From the NCBI GenBank assembly GCA_938743325.2, contig OW568863.1:930001-994000 (forward strand): a stretch of DNA of 64,000 bases, in the 5' to 3' direction. The translations under genes were made by a program, and so were the position numbers. This DNA comes from Pycnococcus provasolii. Lineage: Eukaryota > Chlorophyta > Pseudoscourfieldiophyceae > Pseudoscourfieldiales > Pycnococcaceae. Below, piece after piece: positions 21,336 to 29,733 of the stretch. The stretch's first letter is position 1. Each line of letters opens with the position of its first letter. Below the pieces are notes generated by a model, which saw only the letters and a program-made list of their open reading frames with translations, was not told where the DNA came from and made no database searches.

Positions 21336-21382
21336 CAAAAATTGTTTTTCAAAAACAAAAAACAAAGGAGGGGTAATATTTT

Positions 21383-22966
21383 TCACATGCGCGCCAACAC
21401 TCGGTTGTTCGCATTCACCGCGCTTGTCTCCTTCGCCATCTCACGAACGCCGAGGTCTCTCAGAATCTCCTCCGAACCACCCAAAATAGCACCGAGCTTC
21501 GCGTAAGCGGCGATGCGCTCAACCTTCGCGCCCATGCCGCTCTGCGTGATGCCTCGACCTCCGAGAACCTGCTGAGCGTCGTCGACGCACTTCCACATCA
21601 CCTCCGAGCAGTGAGCCTTCAGCAGTGCAATCTGCCCCGCAAGGTGCTTCGCCTTGCTGTCCTGACACATCTGGAACGTGACGCTCTCCACCCAAGCATG
21701 AGCAGCCTCAATGCGACTCGTCATGTTCGCCAGCTTCTCCCGAATCACAGGCTGTTCGATCAGCGCCTTTCCAAACACCTTGCGAACGAACGCCCAACGC
21801 ATCGCCTCGTCGAGCAGAACGCGGCTGTACGCAACGATCGTTGCGCACATCACCCATCGCTCGTGGTTGAAGTTGAACATGATGCACTTGAATCCTTGCC
21901 CCACTTTGCCGAGGACGTTCTCCACGGGAACACGCACGTGGTCGAAGAGAACGTACGCAGTCCCAGCGGATGAGCTGTACATGCTCTTAATCAGGCGCGT
22001 GCTAACACCCTCGCTGCGCTCAATCAGCAGAAGCGTGATGCCGCCCATGCCAGGACCGCTCGTGCGTACCGCCGTGGTGAAGTAGTCTGCAAACATGCCG
22101 TTGGTGATCCACTTCTTCGCACCCGTCACGACGAAGTGACGACCATCTTCGCTCAGCTCCGCCTTGCACCCGATGTTGGCGACGTCGCTTCCCGCGCCAG
22201 CCTCTGAGATGGCGAGGCAGATCTTCTTCTTTCCCGAAAGTACCTCGGGCAACACCTTGCGACGCAGTGCGTCCGTGCCGAACATCGCAACTGGCGGTAA
22301 ACCAATAGACAGTCCTCCACCGATGCCGTCGGCATATCCTGGCGTGCCGAGCGTAGCGAGCTCTTCTGCAACAATCAGCTCGTGGAAGTAGTCGTATTCG
22401 CTAGCCTTGATACCGCCAGGAAGAGGTCCAGGATACACGGCGGCGAGCACGGGGCTCGGGCCAAGTCTCAGAGCTAGATAACCATGTGCACCGAGCTTTT
22501 CGAACATTTCTGATGACGGCGCCTTTCCGGTGACGTCGTTCGCCAACGCCTCGTCGCGTATTTCTGTCTGGGTGAACTTGCGAACCACCTTTCGAAATGC
22601 GGCGTGTGACGCGTTGTAGTACGGGCTTGTCGCGTATCCCGGTCGTTCGGACGGCGCCAGTCCGACGGGGTTGACAAAGTCCCGCGATGATGGCGCGTCA
22701 TTGGCCTGTGCGCCCTCAAGTACGCCAACGCGCAGTCGCAGGATATACTTCCTCAGGACGTCGGTGGTGTGCAGCGCGAAAAACGCCGCCGTGGCATCGT
22801 TGGCCCCCGCTCGGAAATTCGCGAAGACGTGCGCCCCCCCGGGGTGGATGGACGCAAACTTCGCGATGTCGAGCACATGGTTGTCGACGACGATCCAGTT
22901 GGGTTGCTGTGCGAGCTGCGCCGCGGTGATCGAGACATTCGAAGCACCAATCGTAGACGACGCCAT
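21383..22966 (-). CDS. Cytochrome b5-acyl-CoA dehydrogenase fusion, PTS1-like C-terminus
   Basis: A 527-residue fusion. Residues ~12-85 are a cytochrome b5-like heme domain (HPGG with His41 and His66 as likely axial ligands). Residues ~110-515 are an acyl-CoA dehydrogenase with LAISEAGAGSDVA and GAKKWITNG, the flavin-contacting signatures. At the usual catalytic Glu near the C-terminus (YEGT in MCAD) this protein has LGGSEE. A Glu in NFNHERW (Glu369) aligns instead with the alternative catalytic Glu of LCAD and isovaleryl-CoA dehydrogenase; this is inference from motif alignment. The protein ends in ARM, an accepted plant-type PTS1 tripeptide, so peroxisomal location is predicted. The b5 domain may pass electrons. 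ATG 22966 is clear. Confidence 0.9.
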   Translation of the reverse strand: MASSTIGASNVSITAAQLAQQPNWIVVDNHVLDIAKFASIHPGGAHVFANFRAGANDATAAFFALHTTDVLRKYILRLRVGVLEGAQANDAPSSRDFVNPVGLAPSERPGYATSPYYNASHAAFRKVVRKFTQTEIRDEALANDVTGKAPSSEMFEKLGAHGYLALRLGPSPVLAAVYPGPLPGGIKASEYDYFHELIVAEELATLGTPGYADGIGGGLSIGLPPVAMFGTDALRRKVLPEVLSGKKKICLAISEAGAGSDVANIGCKAELSEDGRHFVVTGAKKWITNGMFADYFTTAVRTSGPGMGGITLLLIERSEGVSTRLIKSMYSSSAGTAYVLFDHVRVPVENVLGKVGQGFKCIMFNFNHERWVMCATIVAYSRVLLDEAMRWAFVRKVFGKALIEQPVIREKLANMTSRIEAAHAWVESVTFQMCQDSKAKHLAGQIALLKAHCSEVMWKCVDDAQQVLGGRGITQSGMGAKVERIAAYAKLGAILGGSEEILRDLGVREMAKETSAVNANNRVLARM

Positions 22967-23158
22967 GATTCGAGGATGAGGATGGGCGGCGCGTGATCCG
23001 AGAAACTAACCTTAGTTTACAATTAGGGTGTAGGGTTAGACGATTCGGTTAGGGGTTACGCGGAGTGGAGTGGAGGCTTGGGAAGACCTCTTGGGAAGTG
23101 GGGGTTCGAGTTCGAGTTCTGCTGATAAATTTTATCGATCTAAGCCAACGGAGAAGTT
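22967..23158. promoter_or_regulatory. Divergent promoter, b5-ACAD / GT29, with telomere-like motif
   Basis: 192 bases separate the two divergent ATGs. A TTAGGG-like cluster lies at 23023-23040 (TTAGGGTGTAGGGTTAG). Confidence 0.6.
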
Positions 23159-24964
23159 ATGGCGCCTCCTCCGGGCCATGTTCATGTTCGTCGCCACGTT
23201 CGCCTTACCCGAACGATCTTGCTATGGCTCATACTGCTTGTGGTGTCATTCGTGTATTACCGTATGCTCTCACGTGTGCGTTCATCCCTACCGCTCGTCT
23301 CCGCGCCTGGGATTGCAGCAGTAGCTGGTGGTGGAAACGGAGGCGACTCGGAATCGAAAGAAAGAGGTCAGGTTCGGAAGCGGGTGCCTGAGAAAGATGA
23401 TTTCGCACCTGGAAGGCCGAGGCCTGGGAGAGCTGTGCCGTCTAAGCGTGCTCCCTTGCCTGCGAAGCCTCTGCACGACTCAGAGAAGCTCAGAACAAGA
23501 GTGCAAGAGATTCTAAGAGACTCGGGCGAACTCGTCGCGTCGGAAGACGACGCGCAGCACGACGAGAACGAAGACGAGGACGTGCTCAACTTGGACGTAG
23601 CTTCCGTGGATGTCGAGGAGGACACTGCAAGAGGGCGACGCCACGACGACGACGTGGAAAACGAAGAAGAGCAAGAGGAGCAGGAGCTCGAGCAGGACGA
23701 CGCTGACGCACAAGAAAATGACGATGTCGTCGACTTGACGCCGCGCTCCAATTCACCGCCAAAGCGCGAGTCTTCGTGGGGCCCTCCTGCTAGGAAAAAG
23801 AAACGAACGCCGTCGCTAGGAGATTTCTCGTTCGAAGACTCGGCAGATGAAACGCCGACGGTGACACTCCGTTCGACGAATCACGAGTGGCCGACGCACG
23901 CGTGGGGCAAGGGAGGCAAAGGCTCGGATAGCAAGCCTACGCCAAAAAATGTAGACGAGGTTGCCGGACTCATGCTGTCTGACGAGCTTGCTTACCCCGG
24001 CGTGGACCTTGTCGTCACGAAGCAGAACTTCAAGAAACTCAAGAAGGGAGATCACATCCAGAATATGCGCAACATACCAGAAACGTCGCCGTACGAGGCG
24101 ACGCCGGGGGCGTGCGCAAATGGTGCCGAGGACTGCCATCGCCGAGAACGGAGGCGGGAAGTTCGTCCATTCCGCAGCTGCGCGCTCGTTGGCAATTCCG
24201 GTGCCGTGCGAAGCGCGCCGTTCGGCGAATCGATCGACAAGCACGACCTTATTCTGAGGATCAACCAGGCTCCCGTTCCGTCGTACGAGCGGTACGTCGG
24301 ATCGCGAACAGACCTGCGCCTATTGAATCGCAAGTGGGTCTCCCTCTTCACATCCGCCGACGACGGGCGCAAGACGCTCTTGCCAAACGAGCAGGTGAAC
24401 AGCACGCTGCTCGTGAGCCGCGTGTCTAGTGCGGAATTTGAGCATCTTGCAAGCCTCGTGCGAAAGCAGCGCCCGGACGTGGGCGTGTCGTACATGGCGA
24501 ACGGCGCTGTGACGCGAAGCCGATGGATGCTGAGCGCGTACCGCGAGGCGATGGGTGCACTTGAGAACTCGGCGCAGCGCGTCGTGTACCGCGGCGGCGA
24601 TGTTCCAAGCAGCGGCTTCATTGGATTCTACTTCCTAATGCAGGCTTGCGAGCGCATCGCGGTGTACGGCCTATGCGTGGAGCGCGCGTCGAGCAAGACG
24701 TACCGCACCTTCTCGTATCACTACTTCTCCAATTACCTCGACAGCACGCAGCTTCGTGCTCATCCGCACCACTCGTTCCAGGCTGAGGGTGAGCTCGTGC
24801 AGCTTATCCAGAGGGTGGGTCGTCTTGCCAAAGACTTGAGCACGGGTGCCACGGCACTGCGCGCGACGGACGTTCGCCTTTGCATCGGCCCGGCAAACTT
24901 GACGCGCGAAGAGAAGATCGAACTCGCGACGTGCGGCGTGCACGACGATGCCACCACGGCATGA
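23159..24964 (+). CDS. Sialyltransferase-like protein (GT29)
   Basis: A 601-residue type II membrane protein: a short basic N-terminus, a membrane anchor (ILLWLILLVVSFVYYRML, ~20-37), a long Glu/Asp-rich stem to ~320, and a luminal catalytic domain. GT29 sialylmotifs are visible: L (CALVGNSGAVRSAPFGESID ... DLILRINQAP, ~341-375), S (PSSGFIGFYFLMQACERIAV, ~482-502) and a YHYF motif III/VS region (~520). GT29 enzymes in animals add sialic acid in the Golgi. Plants and algae carry homologues that may transfer Kdo-like or other sugars, so the acceptor and donor are uncertain. TGTAA follows at 25010. It is convergent with the GT8 gene. Confidence 0.88.
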   Translation: MAPPPGHVHVRRHVRLTRTILLWLILLVVSFVYYRMLSRVRSSLPLVSAPGIAAVAGGGNGGDSESKERGQVRKRVPEKDDFAPGRPRPGRAVPSKRAPLPAKPLHDSEKLRTRVQEILRDSGELVASEDDAQHDENEDEDVLNLDVASVDVEEDTARGRRHDDDVENEEEQEEQELEQDDADAQENDDVVDLTPRSNSPPKRESSWGPPARKKKRTPSLGDFSFEDSADETPTVTLRSTNHEWPTHAWGKGGKGSDSKPTPKNVDEVAGLMLSDELAYPGVDLVVTKQNFKKLKKGDHIQNMRNIPETSPYEATPGACANGAEDCHRRERRREVRPFRSCALVGNSGAVRSAPFGESIDKHDLILRINQAPVPSYERYVGSRTDLRLLNRKWVSLFTSADDGRKTLLPNEQVNSTLLVSRVSSAEFEHLASLVRKQRPDVGVSYMANGAVTRSRWMLSAYREAMGALENSAQRVVYRGGDVPSSGFIGFYFLMQACERIAVYGLCVERASSKTYRTFSYHYFSNYLDSTQLRAHPHHSFQAEGELVQLIQRVGRLAKDLSTGATALRATDVRLCIGPANLTREEKIELATCGVHDDATTA

Positions 24965-25009
24965 TTGACCCCGCAATGCAGAATTTTTGTATCAACTATT
25001 GTTAATTTT

Positions 25010-25014
25010 TGTAA
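25010..25014 (+). terminator. TGTAA polyadenylation signal
   Basis: TGTAA lies 46 bases past the GT29 stop, in the short convergent gap. Confidence 0.5.
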
Positions 25015-25042
25015 CACTATTATATCAAATCGTTAGACGTTC

Positions 25043-26137
25043 TTACGATATTATGATGCGGGGCTCGCTGAATTCTAAAGAGTCCACCGAGAGGCAGAGT
25101 TTCAAGCGCTTCAGTTCCGCGTTCCAAAATAGCTCAGGCTCGGGGAATTTGGCACGCAGTTCCCACCACTTCTCGTGCAGAGCGACGGTCTCGCCGCTGC
25201 TCACATCATTCTTGTCCGGCTTCAGCACGTTATAAACGCCGGGCAACCGCTTCCACGTGTTGTTGAATAGGGAATTCAGCATGTCTTGCTCCGCAAATCT
25301 CTTGTTCTTTGCCAGGCCCGTGGAGTTCAGGAGGCGCGCAAAGGTGTCAGCGGAAGGCCGCACGACCATGAACCCCGCGTTGAAGTAGTCGTCACTCATA
25401 CCGGGTCGCGGATAGTCCCGGACCGCACAAAACTCCGCCTGGCCGCAGGCATCAAATACCTGCGCGGGGTCTTTCATGACGATCATATCCGAGTCGAAGT
25501 ATGCCACTTGTTCGTATTCAGTGAGGTTCCAAACGTGCAGCTTGGTTACCATGGAGGCATAGTGCTGTAGCGCTCCACGCCCGCCGGTGCTGTAGCGCTC
25601 CACGCGCCTAAAAACCAGCCAAGGCACGTCGAGCGACCGCAGGTTTGCCAGGAGGTCCGGCTTGATCTCGTCCGTGTAGAGCACCACGACGTCGGCCCCA
25701 TGCGAGTTGAAGCGGCCGACGCTCCGCGCGAACAGCGCTGTGTTCACCATGTACTTGAGCGTGGACTTGCTATGAGCGGTGGTGAGCAGCGTGGCGTAGG
25801 CCCGGCTGTGGAACGACTGTGAATTGTTTTCGCCGTGTATGTGATGAGGCAGCCGCTCCACTGATGTTGGCATAGCATTCTGGTTTGTTCGAGCATGAAG
25901 ATTCGTTCTCCTCGCCATCATTCGACGATGTTCAGCAGAGGAGGAGGATAGCGCCAATAAATCGCGTCGGGTCGTAGTACTCATCATCATCAGGGAGGTT
26001 GTGAATCTGATGTTGATGAGCACGCTTACGAGCAGGAGGACAGCGACAATCGGAAACGCCTTTCGCAGCAGCATGCGCGATAAATAAGAAGAAGAAGCGC
26101 GACGTGACGACGGCTGCTGCTGTGTTCTCATCATCAT
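25043..26137 (-). CDS. GT8-family glycosyltransferase, type II membrane protein
   Basis: Taken from ATG 26137 this is a 364-residue protein with a cytosolic N-terminus, one anchor (AFPIVAVLLLVSVLINI, ~26-42), a stem and a GT8/glycogenin-like catalytic domain (~115-364). The nucleotide-sugar and Mn-binding DxD occurs in VAYFDSDMIVM (~211), and a downstream conserved segment DYFNAGFMVVRPS is typical of the family. Family enzymes transfer glucose, galacturonate, glucuronate or related sugars with retention of configuration; which one applies here is unknown. The frame is open upstream to another ATG at 26455, but that would lie 8 bases from the divergent synthetase start and adds an unlikely low-complexity leader. 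Confidence 0.85.
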   Translation of the reverse strand: MMMRTQQQPSSRRASSSYLSRMLLRKAFPIVAVLLLVSVLINIRFTTSLMMMSTTTRRDLLALSSSSAEHRRMMARRTNLHARTNQNAMPTSVERLPHHIHGENNSQSFHSRAYATLLTTAHSKSTLKYMVNTALFARSVGRFNSHGADVVVLYTDEIKPDLLANLRSLDVPWLVFRRVERYSTGGRGALQHYASMVTKLHVWNLTEYEQVAYFDSDMIVMKDPAQVFDACGQAEFCAVRDYPRPGMSDDYFNAGFMVVRPSADTFARLLNSTGLAKNKRFAEQDMLNSLFNNTWKRLPGVYNVLKPDKNDVSSGETVALHEKWWELRAKFPEPELFWNAELKRLKLCLSVDSLEFSEPRIIIS

Positions 26138-26462
26138 GTCTTTGCTGCTACTACCACCACGAGCACGATGATGTTGTTGAGCGTGGCGGTGTTTTGGCGC
26201 GTGTAGAGGCGCAGGAGGAGCGCGTGCACGTCGCTCCACCAGCGGTCGCAACAAGAATGACAGCTGAGGGCTGGTGGATGAAATAAATTTGAAAATAACG
26301 CACCACCGTGGTCGAGGGGCGGGGCCGGTTTGCAAACGAGGGGAAACTAACCCCGAATGCACATTCCCTCGGTGAAATACGAGAAAATTTCTACCGATCC
26401 ATCCCCGATACGCATCAGCAGCAGCACCTCTCGTCATCATCATTCTCGCTATCATTATCGAA
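26138..26462. promoter_or_regulatory. Divergent promoter, GT8 / acyl-CoA synthetase
   Basis: 325 bases between the preferred GT8 start and the acyl-CoA synthetase start. No specific element was recognised. Confidence 0.5.
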
Positions 26463-28508
26463 ATGGCGTCACGAGGATACGTACAAGATTGGCCGTTATT
26501 GACGCCAACCTTGCTCGACCACGCTGCTCGCGTGCACGGCGTTGGTGCTCGAATCGCGAGCCGCGGAGTGACTCAGCCTCACGTGATTCGGCATTCATCT
26601 TATGGGAGTCTTCGTATGCGTGCACTCGCGCTCGCAAAGGCGATCTCAATGCGCTTGGGAATCAGCTCAGGCGATAATGTGGCGACAATGGCTTTCAACA
26701 CCACGCAGCATCTCGAGCTTTGGTACGCCATCATGGGAATCGGTGCCGTGTGCCACACGTTGAACCCGCGATATTCGCATGAACAATTGATCTACATCAT
26801 GCAGCACGCTGGCGACGTCGCGCTGTTCTTCGATGGACCGCTTCTTGTGGACGACGACCCAAATCTACTGCACAACATCATCCCGTCGCTCGTGAGACCG
26901 GCTGAAGGAGGATATATGCCAACGCTGAAGCATGTCGTCGCCATGGAGGACGCGCAGAATGCAGCGCCGCTACGCACCGCATTCGATGCCGCTTTCGCAA
27001 GCAAGGATCACGCACATTTTCACTGCATGGAGGAGCTCGTGGAGTGGGGACTCGTGGGCGTGCCCTTCTCCTGGTTCCATGGGAAAGACATTCGCACGCT
27101 CGACGAGAACATGCCAGCTGGCTTGTGCTACACGTCGGGAACGACAGGTCGCCCGAAAGGTGTCATCTATACGCACAGGAGCAATGTGCTGCACGCGCTT
27201 GCATGCTCGTCGGGCAGTTTCTATGGCTGGACGGTGAACGACACATGCCTCCCCGTCGTCCCGCTGTTTCATGCGAATGCCTGGGCTTATGCGTTTTGTG
27301 CACCTATGGCGGGAGTTAAGCTCGTCTTCCCAGGGCGAAGCCTCGACGGACGATCTCTCGTGGATCTTCTTGTCGCATACAAGGTGACAGTCACGTCGGG
27401 AGTCCCTTCGGTGTGGCACGGCGTCGTGCAATTCCTGCAGCAGCACACGCACATTTGTCTTCCACACCTTCTTGTCGTTGGAAGTGGTGGGTCAGCATTG
27501 CCTCCCGTGCTGCTCCAGTACTTTCGTCTCAATCAACGAATAGGCGAGGGGAAGTGCGAGGTGTTCCAGGGATGGGGTATGACTGAGCTCTCGCCGATTG
27601 GTACCATATCTAGAATTCACGTCCCGCTTGAGTCTTTGCCAACGCCACAGATTGCAAGCACGAGAGTGATCGAAGTCTTCGATGATCACAAATCGTCTAC
27701 TACTCCACCACGAGATTTGCACAGCTGCGCGAATTGGTCTGAGAAGCAATCGTCGGCGCGTCTATTGCGTGCTGGCGTGCCAATCTACACGGTTCAGCTC
27801 CGCATCGTTGAGCCAGATTCTTCCGACAAAGCACTGCCAAAAGAACTTCCATGGGATGACGAATCTGTCGGACAGCTTCAAGTGCGCGGAGCGGCAGTCG
27901 TCCGCCGGTACTACAGCGGTGTTGTTGCTGAGGATGCGCGCGACAACGACGACACGAATAACACGACGCATCATGATGACGATCGTCACAACCTCACCGT
28001 GGATGGTTGGTTTGACACGGGCGATCTTGCCGCAATCGATGCCAGTGGATCCATACGAATTCACGACCGCGTGAAGGACTGCATTAAGAGTGGAGGCGAG
28101 TGGATTTCCTCCGTCGACTTGGAGGCTGCGGTGTGGGAATCTCTGAGAGGCGGAATTGAGGTGCAAGGTAGCAGTGGTGCCACGTTCTTGCTACGCGAAG
28201 TTTGTGCGATTGGAATTCCGCATCCTAGGTGGGAGGAGCGTCCTTTGTTGTTGGTGGTTGTGGAGAAGAAGGGCGAGCAGCAGCCGCCATCCTTCGTGGT
28301 TCCCGACGACGACGCACGCGCGATTGCCATGAACATCAAGGAGGCGCTGCTCGCGACGGTTGCTAAGTGGTGGATCCCTGAGCACGTCGTCGTGATGTGC
28401 GCACCACTTCCAAAAGGATCGACGGGTAAGGTGGACAAGAAGCTCATCCGGAGTCAAATGATCAACACGGTGGAGCGTGTTGCTCGTACTACGACGAGCA
28501 AACTGTGA
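26463..28508 (+). CDS. Peroxisomal acyl-CoA synthetase (AMP-forming)
   Basis: A 681-residue ANL-superfamily enzyme. It has the AMP-binding P-loop YTSGTTGRPKGV (~222-233), the A5 motif QGWGMTELSP, GWFDTGDLAAID, and the hinge/A10 region RVKDCIKSGGEWIS ... PKGSTGKVDKK with its catalytic Lys. Overall it resembles fatty-acyl-CoA ligases of the medium-chain/plant AAE type. The C-terminus is TTTSKL, a textbook PTS1, so peroxisomal fatty-acid activation is likely. Segments after the A5 motif (~400-430 and ~490-510) contain inserted low-complexity residues, including an Asp/His-rich stretch, that are longer than usual. The exact chain length of the substrate cannot be read from the sequence. Confidence 0.93.
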   Translation: MASRGYVQDWPLLTPTLLDHAARVHGVGARIASRGVTQPHVIRHSSYGSLRMRALALAKAISMRLGISSGDNVATMAFNTTQHLELWYAIMGIGAVCHTLNPRYSHEQLIYIMQHAGDVALFFDGPLLVDDDPNLLHNIIPSLVRPAEGGYMPTLKHVVAMEDAQNAAPLRTAFDAAFASKDHAHFHCMEELVEWGLVGVPFSWFHGKDIRTLDENMPAGLCYTSGTTGRPKGVIYTHRSNVLHALACSSGSFYGWTVNDTCLPVVPLFHANAWAYAFCAPMAGVKLVFPGRSLDGRSLVDLLVAYKVTVTSGVPSVWHGVVQFLQQHTHICLPHLLVVGSGGSALPPVLLQYFRLNQRIGEGKCEVFQGWGMTELSPIGTISRIHVPLESLPTPQIASTRVIEVFDDHKSSTTPPRDLHSCANWSEKQSSARLLRAGVPIYTVQLRIVEPDSSDKALPKELPWDDESVGQLQVRGAAVVRRYYSGVVAEDARDNDDTNNTTHHDDDRHNLTVDGWFDTGDLAAIDASGSIRIHDRVKDCIKSGGEWISSVDLEAAVWESLRGGIEVQGSSGATFLLREVCAIGIPHPRWEERPLLLVVVEKKGEQQPPSFVVPDDDARAIAMNIKEALLATVAKWWIPEHVVVMCAPLPKGSTGKVDKKLIRSQMINTVERVARTTTSKL

Positions 28509-28807
28509 CATGATGAAATTCGTGTTTTGACGACTCATCATAAGATGTTCAAAAAAGTACTTCTCAAGATTCTTCTTGTCAAGAGTAACACCAGCATGAT
28601 CCTCCCTCACAACCTTTCACCCCCTATAACATTTTAAAGAAGTGCAAGAGCTGCAGTTCCAACGAAAATCCTCCCTCTCCTCACACTCAACCACCTTCAT
28701 GGCTTCATCGACCACCTCAAACCACCTGGATGTGGACAGGTGGTTGATGAGTGGTTGAGTACTTGAGTGTGTGTCACAACATACACTCAAAACATTAATT
28801 AGCATTT
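28509..28807. other. Convergent intergenic gap
   Basis: About 300 bases between the synthetase stop and the small minus-strand ORF. Nothing was recognised; no TGTAA is obvious for the synthetase. Confidence 0.4.
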
Positions 28808-29017
28808 TCAAATGCGGAAATGTTTCTTAATTGGCGCTTCGTTCAGCTCGAGTGTGCACGCAGTCAATCGGACGAGAACCCCGGTGGAAAAGTCGTCCTT
28901 CATGACGCAGCCACCAAACTTGCCAATCCCCTTGATGAGAGGATTGTTGACACCTGATTTGGGACTGGCACTGGCGGTGGCGGCTTTCTCCTCCTTCTTC
29001 GCGGGTTCAGCCCCCAT
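28808..29017 (-). CDS. Possible small protein, 69 aa
   Basis: ATG 29017 opens a short frame with strongly G/C-rich third positions: MGAEPAKKEEKAATASASPK, then NNPLIKGIGKFGG and a hydrophobic-leaning tail (FSTGVLVRLTACTLEL). It could be a small single-exon gene or the last exon of a larger one. No family was recognised. An overlapping plus-strand frame has poorer codon character. Confidence 0.4.
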   Translation of the reverse strand: MGAEPAKKEEKAATASASPKSGVNNPLIKGIGKFGGCVMKDDFSTGVLVRLTACTLELNEAPIKKHFRI

Positions 29018-29733
29018 GATGATTGCACGGGCAGCGAGCGAAGCGACGCCGATCACCGACCACTTGAGTGAGCACGCTATTCACCAGACCGTTATTCTGT
29101 GATCTGATATCTTCTTGAGCCCGTACGTACGTCCACGTGGAGCGTGTTTTGTCGCAAATAAATTGGATCAAGTGTTTGTGCTTGTGACGTTTGTACGACG
29201 TACAGGAGGTAGGTCAGTTTTGATAGACTATCGCAGTGAAGAATCACTTCGCCAGCTGCGGTCGGTTGCGCGTTCAGGTATCATTGTAGAAGAAGAAGAA
29301 GAAGAAAACGCGACAAAGTTACTTGTACTGATAAGAAGCGGTAATAGGAAGTAATAGTTGTTTGACGTGCCTGAAGGGGGAAACCCCGAACGAACTACCA
29401 ACTATACAACACGGACGGGGAGGGGGGCAAAGAGAGAGAAATGCAAAGAGGCGGAAGGAAAGGAAAGGAAAGACCGTTTGTTTGCTCTCCCCCACCCACT
29501 TATCCAGAGAAACGCCCTGAAGGAAATCCCATCCTCATCTTTTAAATTTATTTTGTCCCCCGGCCCCACTCCCTCATGTTGTCATGTTCCCCTCAGTCCT
29601 CACCGCCCCCTTTCCGGGCCCTTTTTTAGTTTATCCTACCCGGTAGTGGTGGTACTTCCTGCCTTTCCCGGGTGCCCCGTCGGCGCCGCAGTCAACTTCA
29701 TCTTCCCCACGTGCACGTGCGAAAGAAAATATA
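29018..29733. other. Intergenic region upstream of the translocator gene
   Basis: 716 bases containing GAA and GGAAA runs (around 29288 and 29458) and pyrimidine-rich DNA before the translocator ATG. No convincing gene. Confidence 0.5.

Larger units (their letters stand above)
20070..21382. other. Intergenic patch with decayed ORFs, dispersed repeat and G-runs
   Basis: 1.3 kb between two same-strand genes. It contains a C-run near 20190, a 55-base repeat shared with 49941-49995, an unrecognised broken ORF (20524-21060, plus), a transposase-like fragment (minus) and a long G-run. The composition and broken frames suggest a junk or insertion-prone site. Confidence 0.6.

Noticed and set aside
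26138-26455. A 106-residue N-terminal extension of the GT8 protein
   Set aside because: Its ATG would lie 8 bases from the divergent synthetase start, and the membrane anchor is already N-terminal from ATG 26137.
28812-29102. Plus-strand 96-codon ORF
   Set aside because: It overlaps the minus-strand 69-aa frame, which has the stronger G/C-rich third-position pattern.
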